Below, in pieces: positions 23,340 through 31,462 of a stretch of DNA of 39,986 nucleotides. Position 1 is the stretch's first letter; every line of letters starts with the position of its first letter. The DNA lies in NCBI GenBank assembly GCA_900541285.1, contig UQJA01000004.1:1-39986 (forward strand), read 5' to 3'. The stretch comes from an uncultured Collinsella sp. (GTDB lineage: Bacteria; Actinomycetota; Coriobacteriia; Coriobacteriales; Coriobacteriaceae). The position numbers were made by a program, and so were the translations under genes. The notes beneath the pieces are model-generated. The model was not told where the DNA came from and searched no databases. It worked only from the letters and a program-made list of their open reading frames with translations.

Positions 23340-23663
23340 TCAACCCACCGTGACAGATTCCCCGGTAAAGGTGCTTACAAGTAACAGGATAAAGAAGGCT
23401 AAATAGCTGGTGCTCAATAGGTAGGCGAAGACTAAAAAGATGGTCCATCCAACATTGGTCTTACCGTCGGCACGGCGTTGCTCGCGATTGCGGCAAAGCC
23501 AAATCGTCACGCCAATAGCCACAATCAACAGCACGAGCGCCGCTGCGGCCAGCCCGGCAAGTGCAAACATCACGCCAATGCTCACAGCAATAACCGGAAG
23601 CAACAACAAGCCGCATCCACACCCACCGGGACTATAAACGGCAGTCTGTCGGCATCGCCCCAT
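23340..23663 (-). CDS. Small membrane protein of unknown function
   Basis: This 107-residue protein has a Cys/Gly-rich N-terminus (SPGGCGCG), two close hydrophobic helices (about 18-55), a short basic loop (CRNREQRRADGK) and one or two hydrophobic segments in the C-terminal part (about 73-100). No family is recognised. The ATG at 23663 lies 2 bases past the stop of the M20 peptidase gene, with GGAG spanning that stop, so translation is likely coupled. A functional link to the deacetylase is not evident. Confidence 0.65.
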   Translation of the reverse strand: MGRCRQTAVYSPGGCGCGLLLLPVIAVSIGVMFALAGLAAAALVLLIVAIGVTIWLCRNREQRRADGKTNVGWTIFLVFAYLLSTSYLAFFILLLVSTFTGESVTVG

Positions 23664-23665
23664 CG

Positions 23666-24853
23666 TCACTCCATCACAAGCAATCGTTTGTAGACATCGA
23701 GGCCTTTGAGCAGGATTTCCTCGTCAAAGAGCATGGTATCAGTATGCAGAGCGCTTGTGGCATAGGCGGGGCAGCCATCCGAATCGCTCGGATTATCTTG
23801 GCCGGCAGGCACACCCGTGCCCAGCAAGAAGAACACGCCCGGCAGATGGCGCTGATAGAACGCAAAATCCTCGGCGATCAGCAGCGGCTCGTCCACAAGT
23901 TGCAGCTCGGACAAGGCAGGCGCAATGCAGGCAAACAGCTCGGGGTCGTTATCGACTGGCGGATAGCCCTCGGCAAAGTCGAGGTCGTACGTGCAGCCCG
24001 TTGCAGAGCACGCCTCGTCGAGTACGCGACGCACGCCTTCGCGCGCGCGGTCGAACATGCCATCCGTAAACACACGCAGACTGCCGGCAACATGGGCCTC
24101 CCCCGCCACCGCATTGCAAACCGTACCGGCTTGCAGCAGGCCGAACTTACCAATGCAGGGTTCATCGGCACCCAACTCGTCCATCAATTCACGCTCAGCA
24201 ACCAAGAACTTGGCAGCCGCCAGCGCCGCATCGTGCGATTCGTTAACGGGAACGCCGTAGGTCTTGGCGATATGGATGCTTGTCCCGTGAATGTGCACGT
24301 GCGTCTCACTCGAGCGCGCCAGCAGCGGGCCGGAACAGCTCGCCAATGTGTTCGCAGGCAGGTCGGGCCACACGTGGAACCCGAAGATACGGTCCACCCC
24401 GTAGCGCTCAAACACCCCGCTCTCACAAACTGTCTTGGCGCCACCGGTCGTCTCCTCGGCAGGCTGGAACACAAAGAGCACGTTGCGCTTGATGGCACCT
24501 GGCTGCTCACGAATCGTGCGATCGACAAAGGTTGCCGCTGCAAGTGCCATGGCCATGTGACCGTCGTGACCGCACGCATGCATCTTACCGGGATGCGTCG
24601 AGGCAAAGGCAGCGCCCGTTGCCTCCGCGATGGGCAGGGCGTCCATATCGGCGCGAATCGCCGTTGCATGCGCGGCGCCTGTGCCGGCATCGAAGAAAGC
24701 GCAGACGCAGCTGGGACACGGATGGGTCACCTCGCAAGCGAGCGGCGCCAACACGCCCTCAATATAGGCGATAGTCTGCGGAAGATCGAAATCGAGCTCC
24801 GGAATGCGATGCAGGTCGCGACGATAGCGACGAAGTTCTTGGAGCTCGGTCAT
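23666..24853 (-). CDS. M20D amidohydrolase, candidate N-acetyldiaminopimelate deacetylase
   Basis: This 395-residue protein is an M20D metallo-amidohydrolase: RADMDALPI, HACGHDGHMAMA (zinc ligands), FVFQPAEETTGGAK with the catalytic Glu pair, GFHVWPDLP, and the C-terminal AEDFAFYQ and FFLLGTG. Related enzymes remove acyl groups from amino acids. The gene is divergent from lysA-dapA-dapB-dapH. As dapH makes an N-acetyl intermediate, a deacetylase is needed, and in Bacillus the M20 protein YkuR/DapL fills this role. That function is inferred from context; hippurate- or indoleacetyl-amino-acid hydrolase are alternatives. The ATG at 24853 has AAAGGA 6 bases upstream, which fixes the start and gives normal family length. 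Confidence 0.85.
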   Translation of the reverse strand: MTELQELRRYRRDLHRIPELDFDLPQTIAYIEGVLAPLACEVTHPCPSCVCAFFDAGTGAAHATAIRADMDALPIAEATGAAFASTHPGKMHACGHDGHMAMALAAATFVDRTIREQPGAIKRNVLFVFQPAEETTGGAKTVCESGVFERYGVDRIFGFHVWPDLPANTLASCSGPLLARSSETHVHIHGTSIHIAKTYGVPVNESHDAALAAAKFLVAERELMDELGADEPCIGKFGLLQAGTVCNAVAGEAHVAGSLRVFTDGMFDRAREGVRRVLDEACSATGCTYDLDFAEGYPPVDNDPELFACIAPALSELQLVDEPLLIAEDFAFYQRHLPGVFFLLGTGVPAGQDNPSDSDGCPAYATSALHTDTMLFDEEILLKGLDVYKRLLVME

Positions 24854-24884
24854 AAAGGATCCTTTCATGGGGCATATCCATTCC

Positions 24885-24896
24885 CACAATATTGTG
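24885..24896. promoter_or_regulatory. 12-base palindrome in the divergent M20/lysA promoter region
   Basis: CACAATATTGTG is a perfect palindrome, 31 bases before the deacetylase ATG on the - strand. ATTGTGA recurs at 24904-24910. It may be an operator for the deacetylase gene. No regulator is known from the window. Confidence 0.4.
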
Positions 24897-25004
24897 ATGC
24901 AGAATTGTGACGCCCTTGTTTCCAGCATATCCCTGCATTTTTTAAACGTTATATACGAATACTCTTGTTTGGTAAAGTGCAACGTGGTAGGGTCGTTACC
25001 ACTT

Positions 25005-25162
25005 GATAGAGGCGCGGGCACGAAGAGCCGCGGGCGAGCCGGCAGGCTTTGACCCCGTGGGGAGGCGAAACCCGCCGAACTGGGTTTTTCGGGCACGAAC
25101 AGCCTGGTGGGCCTGCGGGAAACACCCGCAGGACTGTCTGCAGCAATGCGGGAGCGCTATCC
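25005..25162 (+). ncRNA. Lysine riboswitch (L box)
   Basis: The sequence has the L box landmarks in order: GATAGAGGCGC at the start (25005-25015), GGGGAGGCGAAACCCGCCGAA (25060-25080 region), GCCTGCGGG and ACTGTC, and a closing GGAGCGCTATCC (25151-25162) whose CTATC pairs with the opening GATAG as P1. It lies upstream of lysA-dapA-dapB-dapH, the expected target. Downstream, CGCTATCC of the P1 3' strand (25155-25162) can pair instead with GGATAGCG (25212-25219), next to the GAGG ribosome binding site at 25219-25222. No U-rich terminator is seen, so control is likely at translation start. Lysine would repress the operon. Confidence 0.92.
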
Positions 25163-25222
25163 GGACATTGGGTCCACGCTATGCGGATTCGATGCGCAGA
25201 TGGCGCCGTCTGGATAGCGAGG
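25163..25222 (+). promoter_or_regulatory. Expression platform of the lysine riboswitch
   Basis: GGAC/GTCC forms a small hairpin near 25163-25175. CAGATGGC and GCCGTCTG (25197-25212) form another, just before GGATAGCG (25212-25219) and GAGG (25219-25222). Pairing of GGATAGCG with the P1 3' strand competes with P1, linking lysine binding to access of the ribosome binding site. The details are inferred by eye. Confidence 0.5.
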
Positions 25223-25232
25223 TTTACGGGAC

Positions 25233-27542
25233 ATGGCATTGACCCCCAACGAAGCATATGCGGCAAAGCAGCCGTTTGTGGACAAGGAGACGCTCGAGCA
25301 TATCGTCGAGCAGTTCCCCACGCCGTTTCATCTGTACGACGAGGCGGGCATCCGCCGCAACATGCAAGAGGTGCGCGACGCCTTTGCATGGAACCCGGAC
25401 TTTAAGGAATACTTTGCCGTCAAGGCCAATCCTAACCCGGCACTCATCTCCATTCTCAACGAATACGGCTGCGGCTGCGATTGCTCGAGCTATACCGAGC
25501 TCATGATTGCCCGCTCGCTGGGTATCACCGGCCACGACATCATGTTCTCGTCCAACGACACGCCGGCGGCGGACTTTGAGCTCGCCGACAAACTGGGTGC
25601 CATCGTCAACTTTGACGACATCAGCCACATCGAGTTCTTTGAGCGCGTCGCGGGCCCCATCCCCAAGACGGTCAGCTGCCGCTTTAATCCGGGCGGCCTG
25701 TTCCAGCTCTCTAACGGCATCATGGATAACCCCGGCGACTCCAAGTACGGCATGACCACCGAGCAGCTCTTTGAGGCCTTCCGTATGCTCAAGGCCAAAG
25801 GCGCCGAGAATTTTGGCATCCATGCCTTCCTTGCCAGTAACACCGTCACCAACGACTACTACCCCAAGCTCGCACGTATCCTCTTTGAACTTGCCGTGCG
25901 CCTGGAGCGCGAGACCGGCGCACATGTCGCCTTTATCAATCTGTCCGGCGGTGTGGGTATCCCCTACCTGCCCGAGCAGCAGGCTAACGACATCCACGCC
26001 ATCGGCGAGGGCGTACACGCAGCCTACGACGAGATTCTGGTCCCCGCCGGCATGGGCGATGTGGCAATCTGCACCGAGATGGGTCGCTTTATGATGGGTC
26101 CCTACGGATGCCTGGTCACCAAGGCCATCCACGAGAAGCAGATTTACAAGGACCATATCGGCGTGGACGCAAGCGCCGTCGACCTCATTCGTCCCGCTAT
26201 GTATGGTGCCTACCACCACATTACGGTGATGGGTCAGCCGGGTGGCGATGACAAGACCACAGCGCCCGTCACGGACACCTACGACATCACAGGCAATCTG
26301 TGCGAGAACAACGACAAGTTCGCCATCGACCGCGAGCTTCCGCATATCGACATGGGCGACCTGCTCGTGATCCACGATACCGGCGCGCATGGCTACTCCA
26401 TGGGCTACAACTACAACGGCCGTCTGCGCTCTGCCGAGGTATTGCTGCGCCCCGACGGCTCGGCAGATCTCATTCGTCGCGCCGAGCGCCCGGGCGATTA
26501 CTTTGCCACGCTCGACGTGCTGCCGTGCGGCCGCGAGCTGCTGGCAAAGTCGCGCGCCGAAAGTGCTCGTCGTCGCGCCCAAGACGAGCGCCTGGCCGTC
26601 GCCGCCCAATGGAACAGACGCATCCAGATCGCGGAAGCGAAGGAGAAGAACATGGACATCCGCAATCTCGAGGGCTCAATCGTCGCCCTCGTCACGCCAT
26701 TTAAAAAGGACGGCAGCGTCGACTTTGATGCACTCGAGCGCCTTATCGATTTCCACCTGCAAAACGGCACCGACGCCATCCTCACCCTGGGCACCACCGG
26801 CGAGAGCGCCACGATGACCGATGACGAGGACAACTCCGTCGTCGCCGCCGTGGTCAAGCATGTTGCAGGACGCGTCCCCGTCATCGCCGGCTCGGGCTCC
26901 AACTCCACGCAGACGATGCTCACCAAGTCGCTCACCTACCAGGGCTTGGGAGCCGACGGCCTGCTGCTCATCACCCCCTACTACAACAAGTCCAATGAAG
27001 AGGGTATCTATCAGCACTTTAAGACCGTCGCCGATGCTGTGGACATCCCCTGCATCCTGTACAACATCCCCGGCCGCTGCGGCTGCGGCATCAGCGAGCG
27101 CAACGTAGAGCGCTTGGCCGCGCACCCCAACATCATGGGCATCAAGGAAGCCTCGGGCAACGTCGCCTACGCGGCCAAGATCGCCCACCTGCTGTCCGAC
27201 GACTTCCGCATGTACTCGGGCGAGGATGCGCTCACCGTGCCGCTCATGAGCCTGGGCGCCTCGGGCACCATCAGCGTGTGGGCAGACGTGCAGCCGCAGC
27301 TCGTACACGACATGTGCCGCGCTTATCTGGACGGCGACGTAGCGCGCGCCCGCGATATCCAGATTGCCGGCCAGCCGCTCATCAACGCCCTCTTTAGCGA
27401 GGTCAACCCCATCCCCGTTAAGGAAGCGCTCGCCCAGATGGGCATGATCGAGGCAAACTACCGTATGCCGCTGTGCCCCATGGCAGACGACACGCGATCC
27501 GCACTTACCGATGCTCTGAAGGGAGCTGGTCTGCTTGATTAA
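25233..27542 (+). CDS. Fused diaminopimelate decarboxylase and 4-hydroxy-tetrahydrodipicolinate synthase frame
   Basis: One uninterrupted frame of 769 codons. Residues 1 to about 430 are a PLP-dependent LysA-type decarboxylase: Lys64 in FAVKANPNPA as the PLP lysine, NLSGGVGIPY, CTEMGRFMMGPYG, GNLCENNDKF (Cys357) and YSMGYNYNGR. It removes CO2 from meso-diaminopimelate to give lysine. Residues 431-473 are a basic, Ala-rich linker with no stop. Residues 474-769 are full-length DapA: TTGESATM, YYNKSNEEG, YNIPGR (Tyr610) and IKEASG with the Schiff-base Lys638. AAGGAG at 26640-26645 lies 6 bases before the ATG at 26652, so DapA could also start on its own. The lysine riboswitch is upstream and dapB overlaps the end. 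Confidence 0.9.
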   Translation: MALTPNEAYAAKQPFVDKETLEHIVEQFPTPFHLYDEAGIRRNMQEVRDAFAWNPDFKEYFAVKANPNPALISILNEYGCGCDCSSYTELMIARSLGITGHDIMFSSNDTPAADFELADKLGAIVNFDDISHIEFFERVAGPIPKTVSCRFNPGGLFQLSNGIMDNPGDSKYGMTTEQLFEAFRMLKAKGAENFGIHAFLASNTVTNDYYPKLARILFELAVRLERETGAHVAFINLSGGVGIPYLPEQQANDIHAIGEGVHAAYDEILVPAGMGDVAICTEMGRFMMGPYGCLVTKAIHEKQIYKDHIGVDASAVDLIRPAMYGAYHHITVMGQPGGDDKTTAPVTDTYDITGNLCENNDKFAIDRELPHIDMGDLLVIHDTGAHGYSMGYNYNGRLRSAEVLLRPDGSADLIRRAERPGDYFATLDVLPCGRELLAKSRAESARRRAQDERLAVAAQWNRRIQIAEAKEKNMDIRNLEGSIVALVTPFKKDGSVDFDALERLIDFHLQNGTDAILTLGTTGESATMTDDEDNSVVAAVVKHVAGRVPVIAGSGSNSTQTMLTKSLTYQGLGADGLLLITPYYNKSNEEGIYQHFKTVADAVDIPCILYNIPGRCGCGISERNVERLAAHPNIMGIKEASGNVAYAAKIAHLLSDDFRMYSGEDALTVPLMSLGASGTISVWADVQPQLVHDMCRAYLDGDVARARDIQIAGQPLINALFSEVNPIPVKEALAQMGMIEANYRMPLCPMADDTRSALTDALKGAGLLD
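26640..26654 (+). promoter_or_regulatory. dapA: Internal ribosome binding site and start for dapA
   Basis: AAGGAG (26640-26645) has perfect spacing to the ATG at 26652-26654, which starts the normal DapA N-terminus (MDIRNLEGSIVALVTPF). This supports a separate 296-residue DapA protein within the fused frame, in addition to or in place of the fusion product. Confidence 0.8.
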
Positions 27543-28275
27543 GACCGTCATTATGGGAACGGGCCGCATGGGCTCGCTCATCCGCACCACCGCCGAAAGC
27601 ATTGTCGATGCCGCCGGGCAGCCCGTTTTTGATATCGTGGCCCAGATTGGCTTCGATTTGAGCGAGCTCGAGAACGCACCGGCTGCCGATGTGATTATCG
27701 ACTTCTCGAACGTCGTGACCTTCGATGCCGTCGTCGCCTATGTCGAGCGCACGGGCGCCGCACTCGTTTCCGGCACCACGGGCTACACACCCGAGCAGAT
27801 GGACTGCCTGCGCGAGCTGGGTCAGAACGCCCGCGTCATGCACTCGGGCAATTACTCCATCGGCATCGCAGCCCTGCGCCATCTAGTGGCCCAGGCCACG
27901 CGTGAGCTGCCCGGCTTTGACTGTGAGATTGTCGAGACTCACCACAACCAAAAGGTCGACGCCCCCAGCGGCACCGCCAAGCTGCTGCTCGACGCCGTAG
28001 TCGAGGCCGAGCCCGAGGCAGGCTACCACCCCGTCTACGGACGCGAGGGCATGTGCGGCGTGCGCGACTCCAAGGAAATCGGCATGCACTCGCTGCGCGG
28101 CGGCACCGTCGCCGGCGTGCACGAGGTGAGTTTCTTTGGCCAGGATGAGGAGGTCACGCTCACCCACCGCGCCACGAGCCGTCAGATCTTTGTCAACGGC
28201 GCGCTGGCAGCCGCGCAGAAGCTCGTCACCCACGAGGCTGGCTTCTACACCTTCGACCAGGTCATGTTTGCCTAA
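27535..28275 (+). CDS. dapB: 4-Hydroxy-tetrahydrodipicolinate reductase
   Basis: This 246-residue protein has the DapB layout: an N-terminal NAD(P)-binding segment (VIMGTGRMGSLI), SGTTGYTPEQ, GNYSIGIAAL, and the signature EIVETHHNQKVDAPSGTA that holds the catalytic His and Lys. GREGMCGVRDSKEIGMHSLRGG follows in the substrate domain. It reduces the DapA product in the lysine and peptidoglycan pathway. The start is a TTG at 27535 that overlaps the end of dapA by 8 bases, with GGGAG about 10 bases upstream, so translation is coupled. The N-terminal region is shorter than in E. coli, as in many Gram-positive DapB proteins. Confidence 0.95.
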   Translation: MIKTVIMGTGRMGSLIRTTAESIVDAAGQPVFDIVAQIGFDLSELENAPAADVIIDFSNVVTFDAVVAYVERTGAALVSGTTGYTPEQMDCLRELGQNARVMHSGNYSIGIAALRHLVAQATRELPGFDCEIVETHHNQKVDAPSGTAKLLLDAVVEAEPEAGYHPVYGREGMCGVRDSKEIGMHSLRGGTVAGVHEVSFFGQDEEVTLTHRATSRQIFVNGALAAAQKLVTHEAGFYTFDQVMFA

Positions 28276-28314
28276 CCAGGTATCAACCGGATCCACCCAA
28301 AGGAGAGACAGCAA

Positions 28315-29034
28315 ATGAGCAACGCAGCCGAGATGGATGCACAGGAGATTATCAACTACATCGCCACCGCGCCAAAAAAGACGCCCGTCAAGCTGTACGT
28401 GCGCGAGAAGCCGGGCATGAAGGTCCAGTGGGGCAATGCGCACGTCTACGGCGGTCGTCGTGGCAAGACCGTCTTTGGCGACTGGGATGAGCTTAAAGCC
28501 ATCCTGGACGCCAACGCCGATTCCATCGATTACTACGATGTGGAGAACGACTGTCGCAACTCCGCCGTGCCCATGCTCGACCTTAAGGGCATCAACGCCC
28601 GCATCGAGCCGGGCGCGATCATCCGCGACCGCGTCGAGATCGGCGATCGCGCCGTCATCATGATGGGCGCCATCATCAACATCGGCTCCGTCATCGGTGA
28701 GGGTTCCATGATCGATATGGGCGCCGTGCTGGGCGGCCGCGCCACCGTGGGCAAGAACTGCCATATCGGCGCCGGCACCGTGCTGGCAGGCGTTGTGGAG
28801 CCCGCCAGCGCCACGCCCGTCATCATCGAAGACGATGTCATGATCGGCGCCAACGCCGTGGTCTTGGAGGGCGTGCGCGTGGGCAAGGGCGCCGTCGTGG
28901 CTGCCGGTGCCGTGTGCGTCGGGGACGTCCCCGCCGGCGCCGTCGTGGCCGGTGTCCCCGCCCGCGTCATCAAGATGCGCGACGAGAAGACCGACAGCAA
29001 GACCGGCCTGGAAGAGGGCTTACGTCAACTTTAA
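28315..29034 (+). CDS. dapH: Tetrahydrodipicolinate N-acetyltransferase
   Basis: This 239-residue protein has an N-terminal helical region (MDAQEIINYIATAPKKTPVK) and a left-handed beta helix of hexapeptide repeats (about residues 85-205: NARIEPGAIIRDRVEIG, then GAIINIGSVIGEGSMID and CHIGAGTVLAG). It matches DapH, which adds an acetyl group from acetyl-CoA to tetrahydrodipicolinate. The organism therefore seems to use the acetylase branch, which then needs an aminotransferase and a deacetylase; candidates for both are in the window. The ATG at 28315 has AAAGGAG upstream. It is the last gene of the riboswitch-controlled operon, followed by a terminator. Confidence 0.95.
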   Translation: MSNAAEMDAQEIINYIATAPKKTPVKLYVREKPGMKVQWGNAHVYGGRRGKTVFGDWDELKAILDANADSIDYYDVENDCRNSAVPMLDLKGINARIEPGAIIRDRVEIGDRAVIMMGAIINIGSVIGEGSMIDMGAVLGGRATVGKNCHIGAGTVLAGVVEPASATPVIIEDDVMIGANAVVLEGVRVGKGAVVAAGAVCVGDVPAGAVVAGVPARVIKMRDEKTDSKTGLEEGLRQL

Positions 29035-29039
29035 TAGTT

Positions 29040-29064
29040 ACGCGGTTTTGACAAACCGCGTTTT
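29040..29064 (+). terminator. Terminator of the lysine operon
   Basis: ACGCGGTTT (29040-29048) pairs with AAACCGCGT (29053-29061) around four bases, followed by TTT. It starts 6 bases after the dapH stop. A very similar GTTACGCGGTTT hairpin occurs at 38777-38803. Confidence 0.9.
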
Positions 29065-29109
29065 CGCTGACTTATGCTCAACCTGCGGGGCAATTCATCC
29101 CCAAACAAG

Positions 29110-29139
29110 AAGGCCGAAGCCCCAAGGAGCTTCGGCCTT
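29110..29139. terminator. Second terminator, between convergent genes
   Basis: AAGGCCGAAGC (29110-29120) pairs perfectly with GCTTCGGCCTT (29129-29139) around eight bases. T-rich stretches follow on both strands, so it can end both the lysine operon and the nucleoid-associated protein gene on the - strand. Confidence 0.85.
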
Positions 29140-29167
29140 TGCTTTCTCGCTGTAGACGTAACGCAAC

Positions 29168-30172
29168 TTATCGATTCTCGATGCTGCCGATATTCTTGAG
29201 CTCGATGGAGATGAGGCCGTTGGGCTCGTTGACAAACTCGATGTACTCAGAGTTCGAACCCATCTCGGCCGGGAAGCTGATCTCGATGCCCGTGTCGGTA
29301 CGGATTTTGTGGTTGCGCACCGCCGCGCGTTCGACCTGCTTGCGCTCCACGGGCACACGCTCAGGCACCTTCTCCTCAGTCAGTGCCGCACGCACGCTCT
29401 CCTTGATGACCGGCTCGTCCTCAAAGACTTCGTCGACAATATCCCAAGGCGGCAGCTCCTCGTCATCCTCGACTTTCTCGGCAACGGCAGCCTTAACCTT
29501 GGCGAGCGCCACGGCCGTATTGGCACCGTGCTCCTCGGCGACTTCCTCGACCACACGCGTCACGGTGTCGATGACCTCCTTGCCCGATACGCCCGTGTCG
29601 CACTGCAGCAGGCCATCGGGGATAAGCATACGGTCCTCGCCGGCAATCTTGCGCTTCTTGTCCACGTAGCCGATCTCCATGGTGCTCGCACGCACGATGG
29701 CATAGCTTGGAACCTTTTGCGAGGGGTTTGGCAGAATAGCGTAGTGGCGCGCGATGTCGTTGCGCACCTCCCCCTCCTCGCGGCCCACCTCGTGCATAAA
29801 AGCCTGCTTGGAGCCCAGCAGCATCACGGCAAACCAGCGGGCATCCTCATCGTCGTCAAAATCAGCCACGAGCACATCGGTAGACTCGGCTTTCTCGGCT
29901 TTGGTGAGCTCGGAGGAGATAAACTCCGCAATCTGCTGCGACAGGTCCACGAACTCGCGCTCGCCAAAGAAATAGCCCTTGAGCTCGCCGCCGAATGCGG
30001 AGTTCTCGGCAAACGTGGCGCGTTTATTGTCGGCCGAGGTGCGTGCGCGGCGCAGATGCGTGGTTACAAAATTGCGCACGGTACGGCTTTCGATATCGAG
30101 CTCGCGCTGGCTCATAACGTTGACGGCCGAGTCAAAGTCCAGGATATGCAGGATTGCGTGATTGATTTTCAT
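29168..30172 (-). CDS. Nucleoid-associated protein, NdpA/YejK family
   Basis: This 334-residue protein resembles the NdpA (YejK, 37 kDa nucleoid-associated) family. It begins MKINHAILHILDFDSAVNV, as family members do, and has GYFFGEREFVDLSQQIAEF and a long Asp/Glu-rich middle region (about 200-260). The C-terminal half is highly acidic, then basic. Members bind DNA and are found in nucleoid fractions; the exact role is not established. I chose the ATG at 30172 because it gives the family start and allows a GGA site upstream; an ATG three codons earlier at 30181 is possible. It ends at a bidirectional terminator. Confidence 0.82.
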   Translation of the reverse strand: MKINHAILHILDFDSAVNVMSQRELDIESRTVRNFVTTHLRRARTSADNKRATFAENSAFGGELKGYFFGEREFVDLSQQIAEFISSELTKAEKAESTDVLVADFDDDEDARWFAVMLLGSKQAFMHEVGREEGEVRNDIARHYAILPNPSQKVPSYAIVRASTMEIGYVDKKRKIAGEDRMLIPDGLLQCDTGVSGKEVIDTVTRVVEEVAEEHGANTAVALAKVKAAVAEKVEDDEELPPWDIVDEVFEDEPVIKESVRAALTEEKVPERVPVERKQVERAAVRNHKIRTDTGIEISFPAEMGSNSEYIEFVNEPNGLISIELKNIGSIENR

Positions 30173-30246
30173 ATACGGCATTCCGTTCTAGATCGAATTG
30201 AGCACGAACCAGTATAGCGGTCGAGCCTACCCCAAGCGTATCGAAG

Positions 30247-30281
30247 ATTGGTGCATCGGGGACAGGTTGCTTTGCACCAAT
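30247..30281. repeat. Short dispersed hairpin repeat, copy 1
   Basis: ATTGGTGCA (30247-30255) pairs with TGCACCAAT (30273-30281). On the - strand it contains TTGGTGCAAAGCAACCTG followed by TCCCC. A similar GGTGCAAAGTAACCTG lies at 31476-31491 on the + strand, so the two copies flank the hydrolase gene in opposite orientation. The AACCTGTCCC core also appears at 16319-16328. Confidence 0.75.
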
Positions 30282-30283
30282 GG

Positions 30284-31444
30284 CTAGCGCAGGAGCTCGG
30301 ACTGCCAAGCCTCGAGCTGTTCTGCCAAGCTCTTGCCGGCAGCGGGCATGTCGATCTGGGGACGTTTGGGCAGAAGCGCACATTTTAGGATTGCCGCGAT
30401 GGTCTGCGAGACAAAGCGTCGCGTATCCTTGTCAAAGCCTTGCGCAGCCTGGAGCATCACGGGCAGGCTCTCGCGCAGATTCCCAGCGATATCCGCAAAC
30501 CGCTCAGCACCCGTAGCCTCAAGCACGGAGAACAACGCATCTACAAAACGCTCGCGCTCGCTAGGCGACACCGCAAGCAGCATCTCGCGAATGGAGCCAT
30601 CAACGTATCGAGCACCGGCGGACAGGCGCTCACAGTACACGAAGTCGCGACCATCAACCACCCAGCTAAAGGGATTATGCTGAAGCAGGCTGAACTCGGT
30701 GCTCTCAACGATGGCATAGTCCTCCTGTGTCTCGAACATCATGCCAAAGATTGACGACCGAGGTAGCGTCTTGTCGATTCGACCGGATAGGTCGGCGAAG
30801 GCGTTGCCGCTCAGAAACTCCTCGACGAAGCCCGGACCATCATGGGAATACGCCCGTTCGATTCGCTCACGGGCGACATCGGGGCACATCGCCGCACCGT
30901 ACACCGCAAGGTTTCCACCCTTGGAATGACCTCCGCACAAAAGCGGCCCGTCAATCGCATCCGCCGCCTCGTCTACATAACGCGCCGCGGATTCCTGGGC
31001 CGGCACAGGACACCGGAACGCCATGTTAAAGTCCTCTTTCCAGCCCACAATCGTGCTGTCGGTCCCCCGGAAGGCAAGATAGCTAAACCCCGCCGGAAAT
31101 CGGAACGTCATGGCCGCAAACTGCTCCGTTGTCTCGGCATCACTCACGCTACGATAGCCGCAAACACGAACGCCACGGTAGCGAGGGCTTGCTGCCACAG
31201 CCTCCAACAGGGCACGGCTCCCCTCCGGATCCCACAGGTCGCCAATCATGTCTTGGTAGCACTCGGCGCGCAGCAGCTCGCGTACGTCTAGGCCCTGCCA
31301 GTTCATCAGCTCCGCCATATCACCCGGCAAACGCAAATAGGACAACCACGCAAAGACCAGGCTATCCACCGCGCAGAACGGCCGTTCCTCAAACGGATCA
31401 AACGCCGTCTGGGCATAGGTCAAAAAATTAGGCGAATCCGACAT
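30284..31444 (-). CDS. Mbeg1-like alpha/beta hydrolase (DUF2974 type)
   Basis: This 386-residue protein resembles the Mbeg1-like/DUF2974 family of alpha/beta hydrolases. It has FLTYAQTAFDPFEERPFCAV and DSLVFAWLSYL near the start, SYLAFRGTDSTIVGWKEDF in the middle, GGHSKGGNLAVYGA with the Ser nucleophile in a G-x-S-x-G setting, and HDGPGF after it. The substrate is unknown; lipase-like or esterase activity is inferred. The ATG at 31444 has GGGAGG 5 bases upstream; a longer frame upstream runs through the terminator of the neighbour and is rejected. It is a single gene, flanked by inverted copies of a short repeat. Confidence 0.87.
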   Translation of the reverse strand: MSDSPNFLTYAQTAFDPFEERPFCAVDSLVFAWLSYLRLPGDMAELMNWQGLDVRELLRAECYQDMIGDLWDPEGSRALLEAVAASPRYRGVRVCGYRSVSDAETTEQFAAMTFRFPAGFSYLAFRGTDSTIVGWKEDFNMAFRCPVPAQESAARYVDEAADAIDGPLLCGGHSKGGNLAVYGAAMCPDVARERIERAYSHDGPGFVEEFLSGNAFADLSGRIDKTLPRSSIFGMMFETQEDYAIVESTEFSLLQHNPFSWVVDGRDFVYCERLSAGARYVDGSIREMLLAVSPSERERFVDALFSVLEATGAERFADIAGNLRESLPVMLQAAQGFDKDTRRFVSQTIAAILKCALLPKRPQIDMPAAGKSLAEQLEAWQSELLR

Positions 31445-31462
31445 GGCCCTCCCATCAACTAT

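Noticed and set aside
24905..24971. Sigma-70 type promoter boxes for the lysine operon
   Set aside because: Several TTGTGA, TTGTTT and TATATA strings can be combined in different ways, none with both good boxes and 17-base spacing, so I did not call one.
25224..26609. A 461-codon open frame on the - strand opposite lysA
   Set aside because: It is antisense to the decarboxylase and also covers the riboswitch-linked start; its translation is a typical shadow.
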